DNA of 64,000 nucleotides from Actinoplanes flavus (GTDB taxonomy: Bacteria; Actinomycetota; Actinomycetes; Mycobacteriales; Micromonosporaceae). How positions within the stretch are numbered: the first letter of the stretch is position 1; each line of letters begins with the position of its first letter. Below are positions 1-8,730 of the stretch, piece after piece. The translations under genes and the position numbers were made by a program. The stretch is from NCBI RefSeq assembly GCF_017592555.1, contig NZ_JAGFNS010000005.1, forward strand, positions 177,241 to 241,240, in the 5' to 3' direction. Under the pieces are notes generated by a model. That model did no database searches, had not been told where the DNA came from, and saw only the letters and a program-made list of their open reading frames with translations.

Positions 1-1643
1 ACCTGCGCGACTTCGACGCCCTCACGGCACGGCACGGGCTCAGCGTCATGCCGTACGGGCACCTCGGCGACGGCTGCGTGCACGTGCGCCTCGACTTCCC
101 GCTGGACAAGCCGGACGGCCCGGCCCGCTTCCGCGCCTTCCTGGAGGACGCCGCCGACCTGGTGGTCAGCTACGGCGGATCGCTCTCCGGCGAACATGGC
201 GACGGCCGCGCCCGCAGCGAACTGCTGGCCCGGATGTACTCGCCGGACGCCATGAACCTGTTCCGCCGGATCAAGCACACCTTCGACCCGAACAACCTGC
301 TCAACCCGGGCAACCTGGTCGACCCGGACCCGGTGGACGCCAACATCCGCGTCTCGGCGGCCCGGCCGGTGCGCACCGAACTGGCGCTGGCCTACCACTC
401 CGACGGCGGCGACTTCAACCAGGCCGTGCACCGGTGCACCGGCGTCGGCAAGTGCCGTGCCGACACCACCGTGCTCGGCGGCGTGATGTGCCCGTCGTAC
501 CTCGCCACCAAGAACGAGAAGGACTCCACCCGCGGACGGGCGCGCGTGCTCCAGGAGATGCTCGACGGGGACCTGGCGCCGGACTGGCGCGCGGAGGCCG
601 TACACGATGCTCTTGATCTTTGTCTGTCCTGCAAGGGCTGTGCGTCGGACTGCCCGACCGGGATCGACATGGCGGCCTACAAGTCCGAGGTGCTGCACCA
701 GAGTTTCAAGGGGCGGGTGCGGCCCCGGTCGCACTACTCGCTCGGCTGGCTGCCGCGCTGGTCCCGGCTCGCGTCGAAGATGCCGGCGCTGGCCAACCTG
801 GCGACCAGCCTGCCCGGCATCCGCGGCCTCGCGCTGTGGATCGCGGGCGTCGACAAGCGCCGCAACATCCCGAGCTTCGCGCCGAAGACGTTCCGCGGAT
901 CCTTCGTCCCGGTGAAGACCGGCAAACCGGTCGTGCTGTTCGTCGACAGCTTCACCGACCACTTCTCGCCGGAGATCGCCCGCGCCGCGGTCGACCTGCT
1001 CGTCGACGCCGGCTACGCCCCGCAGGTCGCCAGCCGCACGGCCTGCTGCGGCCTCACCTGGATCTCCACCGGCCAGCTCGACGCGGCCCGCCGCATCCTC
1101 GGCAACACCGTCGCCGAACTGCACGAGGCGGTCAAGCAGGGCATCCCGATCGTCGGCCTGGAACCGTCCTGCACCGGCGTGCTGCGCCAGGACGCGGTCG
1201 AGCTGGTCGACAACGAGGCGGCCAAGGAGGTCGCCGCGGCGACGAAGACGGTGGCCGAGCTGCTCGCCGCCACCCCCGGCTGGGAACCGCCCTCCCTGGA
1301 AGGGGTCCGGGTGATCGCCCAGCCGCACTGCCACCACCACGCCGTCATGGGCTGGGGCGCCGACGCCAAGCTGCTCAAGAACGCCGGGGCCACGGTCAGA
1401 CGGCTCGGCGGCTGCTGTGGGCTGGCCGGCAACTTCGGTGTCGAACGCGGCCACTACGAGGTGTCCGTGCAGGTCGCCGAACAGCAGCTGCTGCCCGCCC
1501 TGGAACAGGCCGAAGAAGGTGACGTGTTCCTGGCCGACGGGTTCTCCTGCCGCACCCAGGCCGACGACCTGGCCGGAGTGACCGGCGTGCACTTGGTGCA
1601 GCTGCTCGCCGACGCGCTGCCCAAGAAGCAGGTCGATCGGTGA
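1..1643 (+). CDS. FAD-linked oxidase / 4Fe-4S protein, GlcD-LldE-like fusion (5' truncated)
   Basis: The reading frame is open from the window edge, so only the C-terminal part of the protein is present; the first in-frame ATG (48) is internal. The visible part starts inside the FAD-linked oxidase C-terminal domain (motif GEHGDGRAR), then has a ferredoxin-like segment with two cysteine clusters (CTGVGKC with a later MCPSYL, and CLSCKGCASDCPTG) that fit two 4Fe-4S clusters. Two CCG-type motifs follow (CCGLTWISTG and CCGLAGNFG), as in heterodisulfide-reductase/glycolate-oxidase iron-sulfur subunits. The order FAD oxidase, 4Fe-4S, CCG is that of D-lactate or D-2-hydroxyacid dehydrogenases that feed electrons to the respiratory chain. 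The substrate cannot be told from sequence alone. Confidence 0.85.
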   Translation, partial: LRDFDALTARHGLSVMPYGHLGDGCVHVRLDFPLDKPDGPARFRAFLEDAADLVVSYGGSLSGEHGDGRARSELLARMYSPDAMNLFRRIKHTFDPNNLLNPGNLVDPDPVDANIRVSAARPVRTELALAYHSDGGDFNQAVHRCTGVGKCRADTTVLGGVMCPSYLATKNEKDSTRGRARVLQEMLDGDLAPDWRAEAVHDALDLCLSCKGCASDCPTGIDMAAYKSEVLHQSFKGRVRPRSHYSLGWLPRWSRLASKMPALANLATSLPGIRGLALWIAGVDKRRNIPSFAPKTFRGSFVPVKTGKPVVLFVDSFTDHFSPEIARAAVDLLVDAGYAPQVASRTACCGLTWISTGQLDAARRILGNTVAELHEAVKQGIPIVGLEPSCTGVLRQDAVELVDNEAAKEVAAATKTVAELLAATPGWEPPSLEGVRVIAQPHCHHHAVMGWGADAKLLKNAGATVRRLGGCCGLAGNFGVERGHYEVSVQVAEQQLLPALEQAEEGDVFLADGFSCRTQADDLAGVTGVHLVQLLADALPKKQVDR

Positions 1644-1702
1644 GCATCCGGTCCGGATCGAACGGATAGCCCCCGGCCGGCGCCTTCTCCGGGAGAATCA
1701 TC

Positions 1703-2953
1703 GTGATGAAGACCCTCGCGAGACTGCCACACCGGCTCGCGGCGCTGCTCGTCGCCGGGACCCTGGGTTCCTGCGCCCCGGCGACCGGCGTCGCCGCGGA
1801 GGAGCCGGCCGCGCGCAACGTCATCTTCATCAACGGCGACGGCATGGGCGCCGCCCACCGCGAGGCCGCACGCCTCTACCACCTCGGCCAGGGCGGGCGG
1901 CTCGCCATGGACCGGCTGCCGTACTCCGGGCAGCTCACCACCAGCCCGAAGGACCCGGTCTCGGAGATCACCGACTCGGCGGCCGGGGCCACCGCGTGGG
2001 CCACCGGCCGACGCACCTACAACGGCGCGATCAGCGTGGACACCGCCCGTAGGCCGCTGCCCACCCTCGGCGCCCAGGCCAAGGCCGCCGGACGGGCCAC
2101 CGGGCTGGTCACCACCGCTCAGGTCACCGACGCCAGCCCGGCCGCGTTCTACGCCAACGCCGTCGACCGCGACGCGCAGGACGACATCGCCCGGCAATAC
2201 CTGGAAGCGTCGAAACCGGACGTCATCCTGGGCGGCGGCGAGGACTGGTGGCTGCCGAAGGGCACCCCCGGCGCGTACCCCGACAAGCCCGCCGCCGACC
2301 GTACCGAGGCCAGCCGCGGCACCGAGGGCAACCTGATCACGCGGGCCCGCTCGGCCGGCTACCAGTACGTCTCCACGCCCGCCCAGCTCGCCGCGGCCGG
2401 CCCCGGCAGACTGCTCGGCCTCTTCGCCAACGAGGAGATGTTCCAGCAGCGCGCCGAAGGCAGGGGTGACGTCTACCAGCCGGTGGTCAGCCTGCCGACG
2501 ATGACCGGCAAGGCACTGGACGTCCTCTCCGCCGACCCGGACGGGTTCTTCCTGTTCGTCGAGGAGGAGGCCGTCGACGAGTTCGCCCACCAGAACAACG
2601 CCCGGCGCGTTCTCCAGGCCATGTGGCAGTTGGACCGGACGGTCGCGGTGGCCCGCGCCTACGCCGACACCCACCCGGACACGCTCGTCGTGGTGGCCGG
2701 CGACCACGAGACCGGCGGCCTGTCCGTCGAGGCCGTCGACCCGAAGGACGAATCCGGCGCCGGCACATCGGCAGAGGACGGGCCGCTCCCGGTCAAGAAC
2801 ACGAAGCTCCGCTTCACCATGGACTGGACCACCACCGAGCACACCGGCCAGGACGTGCCGGTCACCGCCGTCGGCCCACAGGCCGACCGATTCACCGGCA
2901 AACACCCCAACACCCATGTGTACGACGTACTGGCGCCGATTCTGACCGAATGA
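1703..2953 (+). CDS. secreted alkaline phosphatase (PhoA superfamily)
   Basis: Hydrolyses phosphate monoesters outside the membrane. The N-terminus has a basic segment, a hydrophobic core and a possible lipobox ending LGSC (Cys24), so it may be a lipoprotein. The metal site NGDGMG (Asp46) and the nucleophile motif TDSAAGATAWATG (Ser92) match E. coli-type alkaline phosphatases; the later motif VAGDHETGG supplies further metal ligands. Length of 416 residues is normal for the family. A GGGAG ribosome site lies before GTG 1703 (7 nt) and ATG 1706 (10 nt), so either may be the true start. It stands alone between an oxidase and a defence-like cassette. I saw no convincing Pho box. Confidence 0.9.
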   Translation: MMKTLARLPHRLAALLVAGTLGSCAPATGVAAEEPAARNVIFINGDGMGAAHREAARLYHLGQGGRLAMDRLPYSGQLTTSPKDPVSEITDSAAGATAWATGRRTYNGAISVDTARRPLPTLGAQAKAAGRATGLVTTAQVTDASPAAFYANAVDRDAQDDIARQYLEASKPDVILGGGEDWWLPKGTPGAYPDKPAADRTEASRGTEGNLITRARSAGYQYVSTPAQLAAAGPGRLLGLFANEEMFQQRAEGRGDVYQPVVSLPTMTGKALDVLSADPDGFFLFVEEEAVDEFAHQNNARRVLQAMWQLDRTVAVARAYADTHPDTLVVVAGDHETGGLSVEAVDPKDESGAGTSAEDGPLPVKNTKLRFTMDWTTTEHTGQDVPVTAVGPQADRFTGKHPNTHVYDVLAPILTE

Positions 2954-2973
2954 GCCAGTCAATGGGTGTATCG

Positions 2974-3016
2974 GTGGGGGTCGCTATCGGATAGCGGACA
3001 GGGTCGCCACCCCCAC
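2974..3016 (+). terminator. nested hairpin after the phosphatase gene
   Basis: Outer arms GTGGGGG (2974-2980) and CCCCCAC (3010-3016) enclose a second perfect stem CGCTATC / GATAGCG (2982-2996). It starts 21 bases after the phosphatase stop and lies before the next operon. There is no T tract, which is common for terminators in high-GC actinomycetes. Confidence 0.55.
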
Positions 3017-3081
3017 ATCCGGTCATGATGCTTCGGACGGCGCGTTCGCGTGGTTCGAGACTCAGATCCGGAGATCGCTTC

Positions 3082-3714
3082 ATGGCTGCTGACCTCACTA
3101 CCCCCGCCCGGCAGGCCCTCATCGCCCTGATGGTGCGCGCGGAGCGGACCTCGAACCCCGACCTCAAACAGCGCTACCGGGTCGAGATCACCAAACCCGC
3201 CCGGGAGGAACTCACCGCACAGAAGCTGATCACCTGGGAGACCGGCGCGCGGCGCGCGATCTTCTACGAGCTGACCGACCTGGGCTGGGCACGGGCCCGG
3301 CAGGAGTTCCGGTCGCCGCCGCCGGAGAAGGTCTCCGCCGCCTGGCTGCTGCACTACGCCACCCTGCGCCACCTGGACAGCCTGCTGGCCCGCGGCGACC
3401 AGCAGATCGCCGACCTCTACGCCGAGCCGGACCCGGGCCCGCCGCCCGCCGGCACCGTCGAGGAGCGGATCCGCGGCGCCTACGCGGACCTCGCCGAGAA
3501 GCCGGGCGACCTGATCCGGCTCGTGCTCGTCCGTGACCGTCTGACCGACATCACGCGAGACGAACAGGATCGGGTCCTCGAGGAGATGGACCGGCGCCGG
3601 GAGATCCACCTCGACCCCGACCCGGCCCGTAACGAGCTGCCGCAGGAGGCGCTCGACGCCGCCATCCTCATCGGGGGCGAGGCGAAGCATCTGATCACGA
3701 TCGGCCCGGCGTGA
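3082..3714 (+). CDS. winged-helix-like protein, first gene of ATPase-AIPR cassette
   Basis: A 210-residue protein of unknown specific function. The first ~75 residues (ARQALIALMV, then LTAQKLITWETG and RRAIFYELTDLGWARARQEF) look like a winged-helix fold with a wing ending in the typical L-T-D-L-G-W segment of MarR/PadR-like proteins. The rest is helical and charged. ATG 3082 was preferred over the upstream ATG at 3025 because a CCGGAGA ribosome site sits 8 nt before it and the upstream extension is basic and low in structure. Its stop overlaps the GTG start of the next gene (GTGA), so the two are translationally coupled. It may sense DNA or regulate the cassette. Confidence 0.6.
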   Translation: MAADLTTPARQALIALMVRAERTSNPDLKQRYRVEITKPAREELTAQKLITWETGARRAIFYELTDLGWARARQEFRSPPPEKVSAAWLLHYATLRHLDSLLARGDQQIADLYAEPDPGPPPAGTVEERIRGAYADLAEKPGDLIRLVLVRDRLTDITRDEQDRVLEEMDRRREIHLDPDPARNELPQEALDAAILIGGEAKHLITIGPA

Positions 3715-6700
3715 TTGAGGCAGACCAGCGGCGTGCGCTGACCGAGCTACGCCGGCTGGACTGGGCGCCGACACCCGAGGACGTCTGGACCGCCCTCGAC
3801 ATCCACCTCGACGAACTGAACGGCGCCGCCGGAGCGGCCGTGCTCCACGCCTTCGAGGAGGCGGAGGCGAGGCGGACCGGCTCGCCGCTGGGCCTGGTCG
3901 TGGAGGGACAGCACGGCTCGGGCAAGACGCATCTGCTGCGATGGGCCCGTGAGAAGGTTCAGGAACGCCACGGCTACTTCTTCCTGATGGGCATCACCGA
4001 CGGCCGTACGTTCTGGCCGAACATCCTGCAGACGTTCCTGCGGGGGTTACGCCGCTCCGGCTACTACCGGCACTCCCAACTGGTGATGCTCCTGGAACGG
4101 CTCAGCGAACGGGCGGAGGTCCCGCTCGCGCTGCGCCGGCAGATCCGTGGGCAGAGTCCACTGACACCGGCCACACTCGATGCGTTCGTCACCGCGGTCC
4201 GGCTCGCGGACCCCGAGACCGGCAGGGAGTGCCGGCACACGCTTCGCGCGCTCGTCCTGATGGCCTCGGCCGACATCGACGTCATGGACCTGGGTGAGTC
4301 CTGGCTGTCGTCGGCGCCGGACCTGGAACAGGCTGAACTCACCGAGTGGAGCCTGCCGAAACCCGGTATGTCGGCCCAGGCCGTGGCCGTGCAGATCTCC
4401 CAGCTGCTCGCGCTCACCGGACCGAGCCTGCTGGCGGTCGACCAGATCGACGTGATCTTCGCCCAGAGCAGCGATGTCGCAGCCCCGGGGCTTGCCGCGG
4501 ATCTCGGGCACGGGCTGATGGACGTACGCGAGAAGCTGTTTCGGACCGTGACCGTGGTGGCCTGCCTGCCCACCTCCTGGCAGCGGATCAGGCAGGACTC
4601 GCTCGCCTCGTTCGAGGGCCGTTTCCGGCAGGAGACCCGGCTGGCGCGGCTGCCGTCGCGGGACGTCGCCGAGAGCCTGATCGCGGCCCGGTTCGCGCCG
4701 CTCTTCGACGTGGCCGAGTTCAAGCCGCCGCATCTCACCTGGCCACTGCTGCCGGGGGCCTTCAACCGGGCGGACAGATACACGCCGCGGCAGTTGATCC
4801 AGCGGGCCGACGAGCATGTTCGCTACTGCCTGGCCAAGGACGAGGTCATCGGGCTGGCGGACTTCGACGATCACCGCGAAGGCACGGCGCCGCAGCGCGC
4901 GCCGGTGGACGAAGCCGGGCTGATCCGGCTCGGCGCGCGTCTCGCCGAACTGACCGCGACCGCCGACGTTGACGGCGCCCTCGCCCAGCAAACCGAGGAC
5001 AGGGAGATGCCACGGCTGCTGGAGGCCGGGCTTCGGGCCTGGGCGGTGGAACAGGGCGGTGGCCGGTTCTCCGTGCGGCCGGTGGAACAGGGCAACCCGT
5101 CCGCGCACGCCTGGCTGTGCGAGACGCTCGACGCCGAGATCGAGGACGAGGCGCACTGGTACATCCGGGGTCTGTCGCACGCACATCCCCGGGCCGTCCA
5201 GGCGCGCCTCGCCCGGTTGCGCAGCCTCGCCAGCCTGGATCCGATGATCAAGAAGCGGCGTGCCTACCTCCTGCGCAACGGACCCTGGCCGACCGGGCCG
5301 GTCAGCGCCCGGGTCCGGAAGGAGTTCCTCGACCTCGGCGGGATCATCACCGGCGTGTCCCCGGACGACCTGCGCACCTTCGCGGCACTGGCCGTCCTGC
5401 TGGAGGAGAACGACCCCGCGCTTCCGGAGTTCCTCCGGGCCGACCGCCCGGCCGGGAACACCGCCCTGCTCACCGAGATCTTCGGCTCGCCCTCCGGTCC
5501 CGATGCCGGAAGACCCGGGCCCGCGCCGGCCGGGCCGCCGACGGCAGCGGTGCCGGCCGGACCGCCGACCGCAGCGGTGCCGGCCGGGCCGCCGACGGGT
5601 GAGCCCGGCATTCAGGTCGGGACGGTCGCCGAGAACGGCGCCCCGGTGAGCCTCACGCTCGAGTCGCTGCGCAAGCACTCGGTGATCTTCGCGGGCTCCG
5701 GATCCGGCAAGACCGTGCTGATCCGGCGGCTCGTCGAGGAGTGCGCGCTGCACGGCGTCTCGGCGATCGTGCTGGATCCCAACAACGACCTGGCCCGGCT
5801 CGGCGACGCGTGGCCCGAGCCCCCGGAGTCGTGGCGGGACGGCGACGCCGAGCGGGCCCGCGCCTACCTCGACGGCACCGACGTGATCGTCTGGACCCCG
5901 CGCCGCGAATCCGGCCGGCCCCTGGTCCTGCGGCCGCTGCCCGACTTCGCGGCGGTGCTCGACGAGCCGGACGAGTTCGCGCTCGCCCTCGACGCGGCCG
6001 TCGCGACCCTGGCCCCGCGTGCCCGGATGGCGGCGAACACCGCCAAGGCCGACCGGGGAAGGGCGGTGCTGCGTGAGGCCCTGGAACACTTCGGCCGTAC
6101 CGGCGGTGGGCGGCTCGCCGATTTCGTGGACCTGCTCACCGACCTGCCGGACGAGGTGACCAGCCTCGGCCGGGCCCGGGAACTCGCGGCGGACATGGCG
6201 GAGACCCTGAAAGCCGCGATGGTCAACGACCCGCTGCTCGGCGGCTCCGGAACGCCGCTCGACCCGGGTGCGCTGTTCACCCCGGCTCGCGGCCGCCGCG
6301 CCCGGGTGTCGGTGATCAGCCTGATCGGTCTGCCCGGCGACGAACAACGGCAGAACTTCGTCAACCAGCTCCAGATGGCGCTCTTCTCCTGGGTCAAGCG
6401 CCACCCGGCCGGTGACCGGCCGCTCGGTGGGCTCTTCGTGATGGACGAGGCGCAGACCTTCGCCCCGTCCGGCGGCACCACCGCCTGCACCGAGAGCACC
6501 CTCGCGCTGGCCAGCCAGGCACGCAAGTACGGCCTCGGCCTGATCTTCGCGACCCAGGCGCCGAAGGGCATCCACAACCGCATCGTCGGCAACGCGGCCA
6601 CCCAATTCTTCGGTTTCCTGAACAGCCCCACCCAGATCGCCGCGGCGAAGGAGGTGGCACAGGCCAAGGGCAGCGCGGTCCTGGACATCTCCCGGCTGCG

Positions 6701-6827
6701 CACCGGCCAGTTCTACGCGGTCACCGAGGGCCGCCCGTTCCGCAAGGTGTCCACCGCGATGTGCCTGACCCACCACCCGCCGAGCGCGCTGACCACCGAA
6801 GAGGTCCTGCAACGGGCCCGCCACTGA
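3711..6827 (+). CDS. two-module P-loop ATPase (AAA-like plus HerA/FtsK-like)
   Basis: A 1038-residue protein with two separate nucleotide-binding modules. Module 1 has Walker A GQHGSGKT (residues 66-73) and Walker B-like LLAVDQIDVIF (from ~240). Module 2, after a proline/alanine linker of three PAGPPT units, has Walker A GSGSGKT (662-668) and a DE Walker B in LFVMDEAQTF (D912-E913), followed by ATQAPKGI, as in HerA/FtsK-type DNA-pumping ATPases and DUF87 proteins. Such ATPases drive DNA translocation or sensing in several phage-defence systems. It is coupled to the winged-helix gene upstream and the AIPR gene 10 nt downstream, making a three-gene operon. The exact family of module 1 is not recognised. 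Confidence 0.8.
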   Translation: MIEADQRRALTELRRLDWAPTPEDVWTALDIHLDELNGAAGAAVLHAFEEAEARRTGSPLGLVVEGQHGSGKTHLLRWAREKVQERHGYFFLMGITDGRTFWPNILQTFLRGLRRSGYYRHSQLVMLLERLSERAEVPLALRRQIRGQSPLTPATLDAFVTAVRLADPETGRECRHTLRALVLMASADIDVMDLGESWLSSAPDLEQAELTEWSLPKPGMSAQAVAVQISQLLALTGPSLLAVDQIDVIFAQSSDVAAPGLAADLGHGLMDVREKLFRTVTVVACLPTSWQRIRQDSLASFEGRFRQETRLARLPSRDVAESLIAARFAPLFDVAEFKPPHLTWPLLPGAFNRADRYTPRQLIQRADEHVRYCLAKDEVIGLADFDDHREGTAPQRAPVDEAGLIRLGARLAELTATADVDGALAQQTEDREMPRLLEAGLRAWAVEQGGGRFSVRPVEQGNPSAHAWLCETLDAEIEDEAHWYIRGLSHAHPRAVQARLARLRSLASLDPMIKKRRAYLLRNGPWPTGPVSARVRKEFLDLGGIITGVSPDDLRTFAALAVLLEENDPALPEFLRADRPAGNTALLTEIFGSPSGPDAGRPGPAPAGPPTAAVPAGPPTAAVPAGPPTGEPGIQVGTVAENGAPVSLTLESLRKHSVIFAGSGSGKTVLIRRLVEECALHGVSAIVLDPNNDLARLGDAWPEPPESWRDGDAERARAYLDGTDVIVWTPRRESGRPLVLRPLPDFAAVLDEPDEFALALDAAVATLAPRARMAANTAKADRGRAVLREALEHFGRTGGGRLADFVDLLTDLPDEVTSLGRARELAADMAETLKAAMVNDPLLGGSGTPLDPGALFTPARGRRARVSVISLIGLPGDEQRQNFVNQLQMALFSWVKRHPAGDRPLGGLFVMDEAQTFAPSGGTTACTESTLALASQARKYGLGLIFATQAPKGIHNRIVGNAATQFFGFLNSPTQIAAAKEVAQAKGSAVLDISRLRTGQFYAVTEGRPFRKVSTAMCLTHHPPSALTTEEVLQRARH
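5526..5597 (+). repeat. 27-bp in-gene tandem repeat coding a PAGPPTAAV linker
   Basis: Two full 27-bp units (5526-5552, 5553-5579) and a partial third (5580-5597) encode PAGPPTAAV repeats that link the two ATPase modules. Copy number may vary between strains, changing linker length without shifting frame. Confidence 0.8.
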
Positions 6828-6837
6828 GGAGCATCGG

Positions 6838-8559
6838 TTGGACATCGTCGTCGACAGCCTGGTCAAGAAGTTCCAGGCAGATCATGATCTGTTGGCGCTG
6901 GCCGAGGACGAGGCGTTCGAGGCGTTCGCCGGCTACTGCGTGCTGAGTTCCTTCCACGAGGAGGCCTTCAACCCGGACACGTTCCGGATGGGCGGCGGCA
7001 ACGACCTCGGCATCGACGTCTGTGGCCTGCTGGTGAACGGTGTGCTCCTGCGCGACGAGGTCGACGTACGGGCGGCGACCGAGCAGGCCCGGCAACTCGA
7101 CGTGCGGATCATCCTGGTACAGGCCAAGACCAGCCCCAAGTTCGAGGCGAAGGTGCTCTCCGATCTCGCCGACAACCTGGCGCATGTGGTCGTGTCCAAG
7201 GAGAAGCTGCCGTACCCGGCCTCGCCCGATGTGGAGAATCTGCGCGCCTGCCTGGACGCGATCTACGCCAACATCGCCAAGTTCTCCGGTGGGAGCCCGA
7301 GACTGCACGTCGTGTACGCCACGACCGGCGGCCAGGTCGCCGACCTGATCCGGCGCAAGGCGGTGTCGGCGGAGAAGCGGCTGATGGCGACCGGCCTCTT
7401 CGAGGCCGCCGAGTTCCGGTGCGTCACCCGCGACGACCTCCGCGATCTCTACCGGCGGGCGACGCAGGCGGTGTCGGTCGTCTTCGAGATGCCGAAGAAG
7501 ATCTCGCTGTCGCGCATGCCGGGGGTCAAGGAGTCGCTGCTGGGCGTGATGCCGGCCCGGGAACTCGTGACGAAGGTGCTGACCGATCCGACCGGTCACA
7601 TCCGCAAGGCGCTGTTCCACGAGAACGTCCGCGACTTCCAGGGCTACAACGGCGTGAACGCGCAGATCCGGGACACCGTCCGCGACGACGACGGCCACCG
7701 CCGGTTCGCGGTGCTGAACAACGGCATCACCATCGTCACCCGGAATCTGGACGTCGTCGGCGACGAGGTGCACGTCCGTGACTTCCAGGTGGTCAACGGC
7801 TGTCAGACGTGCCACGTGCTGTTCGACGAGCGGGACCGGCTGACCGACGACGTGCAGGTCAGTGTGCGGGTGGTGCACAGCGAGGAGGAGAGCGTCATCG
7901 CGGGCATCATCGCGGCCACGAACCGGCAGACCGCGGTGAGCGAGGAGGACCTGTCGACCCGGGAGGACTTCCACCTCAAGCTCGAAGACTTCTTCGCCGC
8001 CCAGGCCCCGGATCGGCGGCTCTTCTACGAGCGCCGGTCCAAGCAGTACGCCGCCCGCCCGGATGTCGAGAAGACCCGGGTCGTCAACCGGACCCAGCTG
8101 ACCCGTGCGTACGCCGCACTGTTCCTCGGCGAGCCGGCCGCCGTCGGGCACTACCGTGATCTGACGACCCGGCGACGCGACGATCTGTTCCAGCCGGACC
8201 ACCTGCCGGAGTTGTACTACGCCGCGGCCGCCATGCACTACCGCGTCGAGTGGCTGTTGCGGACCCGCCGTCTCCTGCCGCGGCTGCGCCCGGTGCGCTA
8301 CCACCTGATGACGGCGCTGCGCTGGCGGGTGCTCGGGGCGGCGCCGGTCGCGAGTCACCCGCGCCGGGCCGTGGAGCAGTGCCGCCGGCTGCTGGATCTG
8401 GTCTGGGAGCCGGGGAAGGCGGAGCAGGCCGTACTCAAGATCGTTCCGGATCTGAACCGGATCATCGAGCGGGAGGAGGCGGCCGGCGTGCCGCTGGGGG
8501 AGATGGTGCGGAACCGGCGGTTCGCGGACGCCGTACGCGCGGCTGTTCTGCCGATGTGA
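6838..8559 (+). CDS. AIPR-family protein with nuclease-like N-terminal domain
   Basis: The middle of this 573-residue protein carries the AIPR (abortive infection phage resistance) hallmarks: LFHENVRDFQG (259-269), FAVLNNGITIV (290-300), QVVNGCQT (317-324) and ATNRQTAV (360-367). The N-terminal domain has GGGNDLGID (Asp60) followed by IILVQAKTS (Gln95-x-Lys97), which fits the D-(x)n-(E/Q)xK active site of Mrr-like restriction nucleases. The start is TTG 6838, chosen because a GAGGAG site lies directly upstream and the protein begins MDIVVDSLVKKF. It follows the ATPase gene by 10 nt. Likely the effector of the cassette; nuclease activity is an inference. Confidence 0.8.
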   Translation: MDIVVDSLVKKFQADHDLLALAEDEAFEAFAGYCVLSSFHEEAFNPDTFRMGGGNDLGIDVCGLLVNGVLLRDEVDVRAATEQARQLDVRIILVQAKTSPKFEAKVLSDLADNLAHVVVSKEKLPYPASPDVENLRACLDAIYANIAKFSGGSPRLHVVYATTGGQVADLIRRKAVSAEKRLMATGLFEAAEFRCVTRDDLRDLYRRATQAVSVVFEMPKKISLSRMPGVKESLLGVMPARELVTKVLTDPTGHIRKALFHENVRDFQGYNGVNAQIRDTVRDDDGHRRFAVLNNGITIVTRNLDVVGDEVHVRDFQVVNGCQTCHVLFDERDRLTDDVQVSVRVVHSEEESVIAGIIAATNRQTAVSEEDLSTREDFHLKLEDFFAAQAPDRRLFYERRSKQYAARPDVEKTRVVNRTQLTRAYAALFLGEPAAVGHYRDLTTRRRDDLFQPDHLPELYYAAAAMHYRVEWLLRTRRLLPRLRPVRYHLMTALRWRVLGAAPVASHPRRAVEQCRRLLDLVWEPGKAEQAVLKIVPDLNRIIEREEAAGVPLGEMVRNRRFADAVRAAVLPM

Positions 8560-8619
8560 GCACGGCCGGCGCGCTGCTGTGAGCGTGCCAGTGCAGCGGA
8601 TTGCTGATCATGGGGCGAC

Positions 8620-8647
8620 TTGACAGCCTGCTTGTGATCGTTAACAT
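8620..8647 (+). promoter_or_regulatory. sigma-70-like promoter for the GH43 gene
   Basis: A perfect -35 box TTGACA (8620-8625) is followed after 16 bases by TAACAT (8642-8647). This is unusually AT-rich for the window and lies about 85 bases before the GH43 start codon. Confidence 0.5.
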
Positions 8648-8730
8648 AACGGCAGTCGAATCGACGTCGATGAAAGTCAGCACCCCCTTTGTGAACCGCT
8701 TCCCCCGAGCGAACCGAAGGTGACATCCCC

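Noticed and set aside
4047..6866. Long minus-strand open frame (939 codons) opposite the two-module ATPase
   Set aside because: It lies opposite motif-rich coding sequence and its product is low-complexity Arg/Gly/Pro/Val sequence, as expected of the antisense frame in very GC-rich DNA.
8633..8650. GTTAACATAAC as a LacI-type operator for the GH43 gene
   Set aside because: The match to known LacI-family palindromes is weak and half the symmetry is missing.
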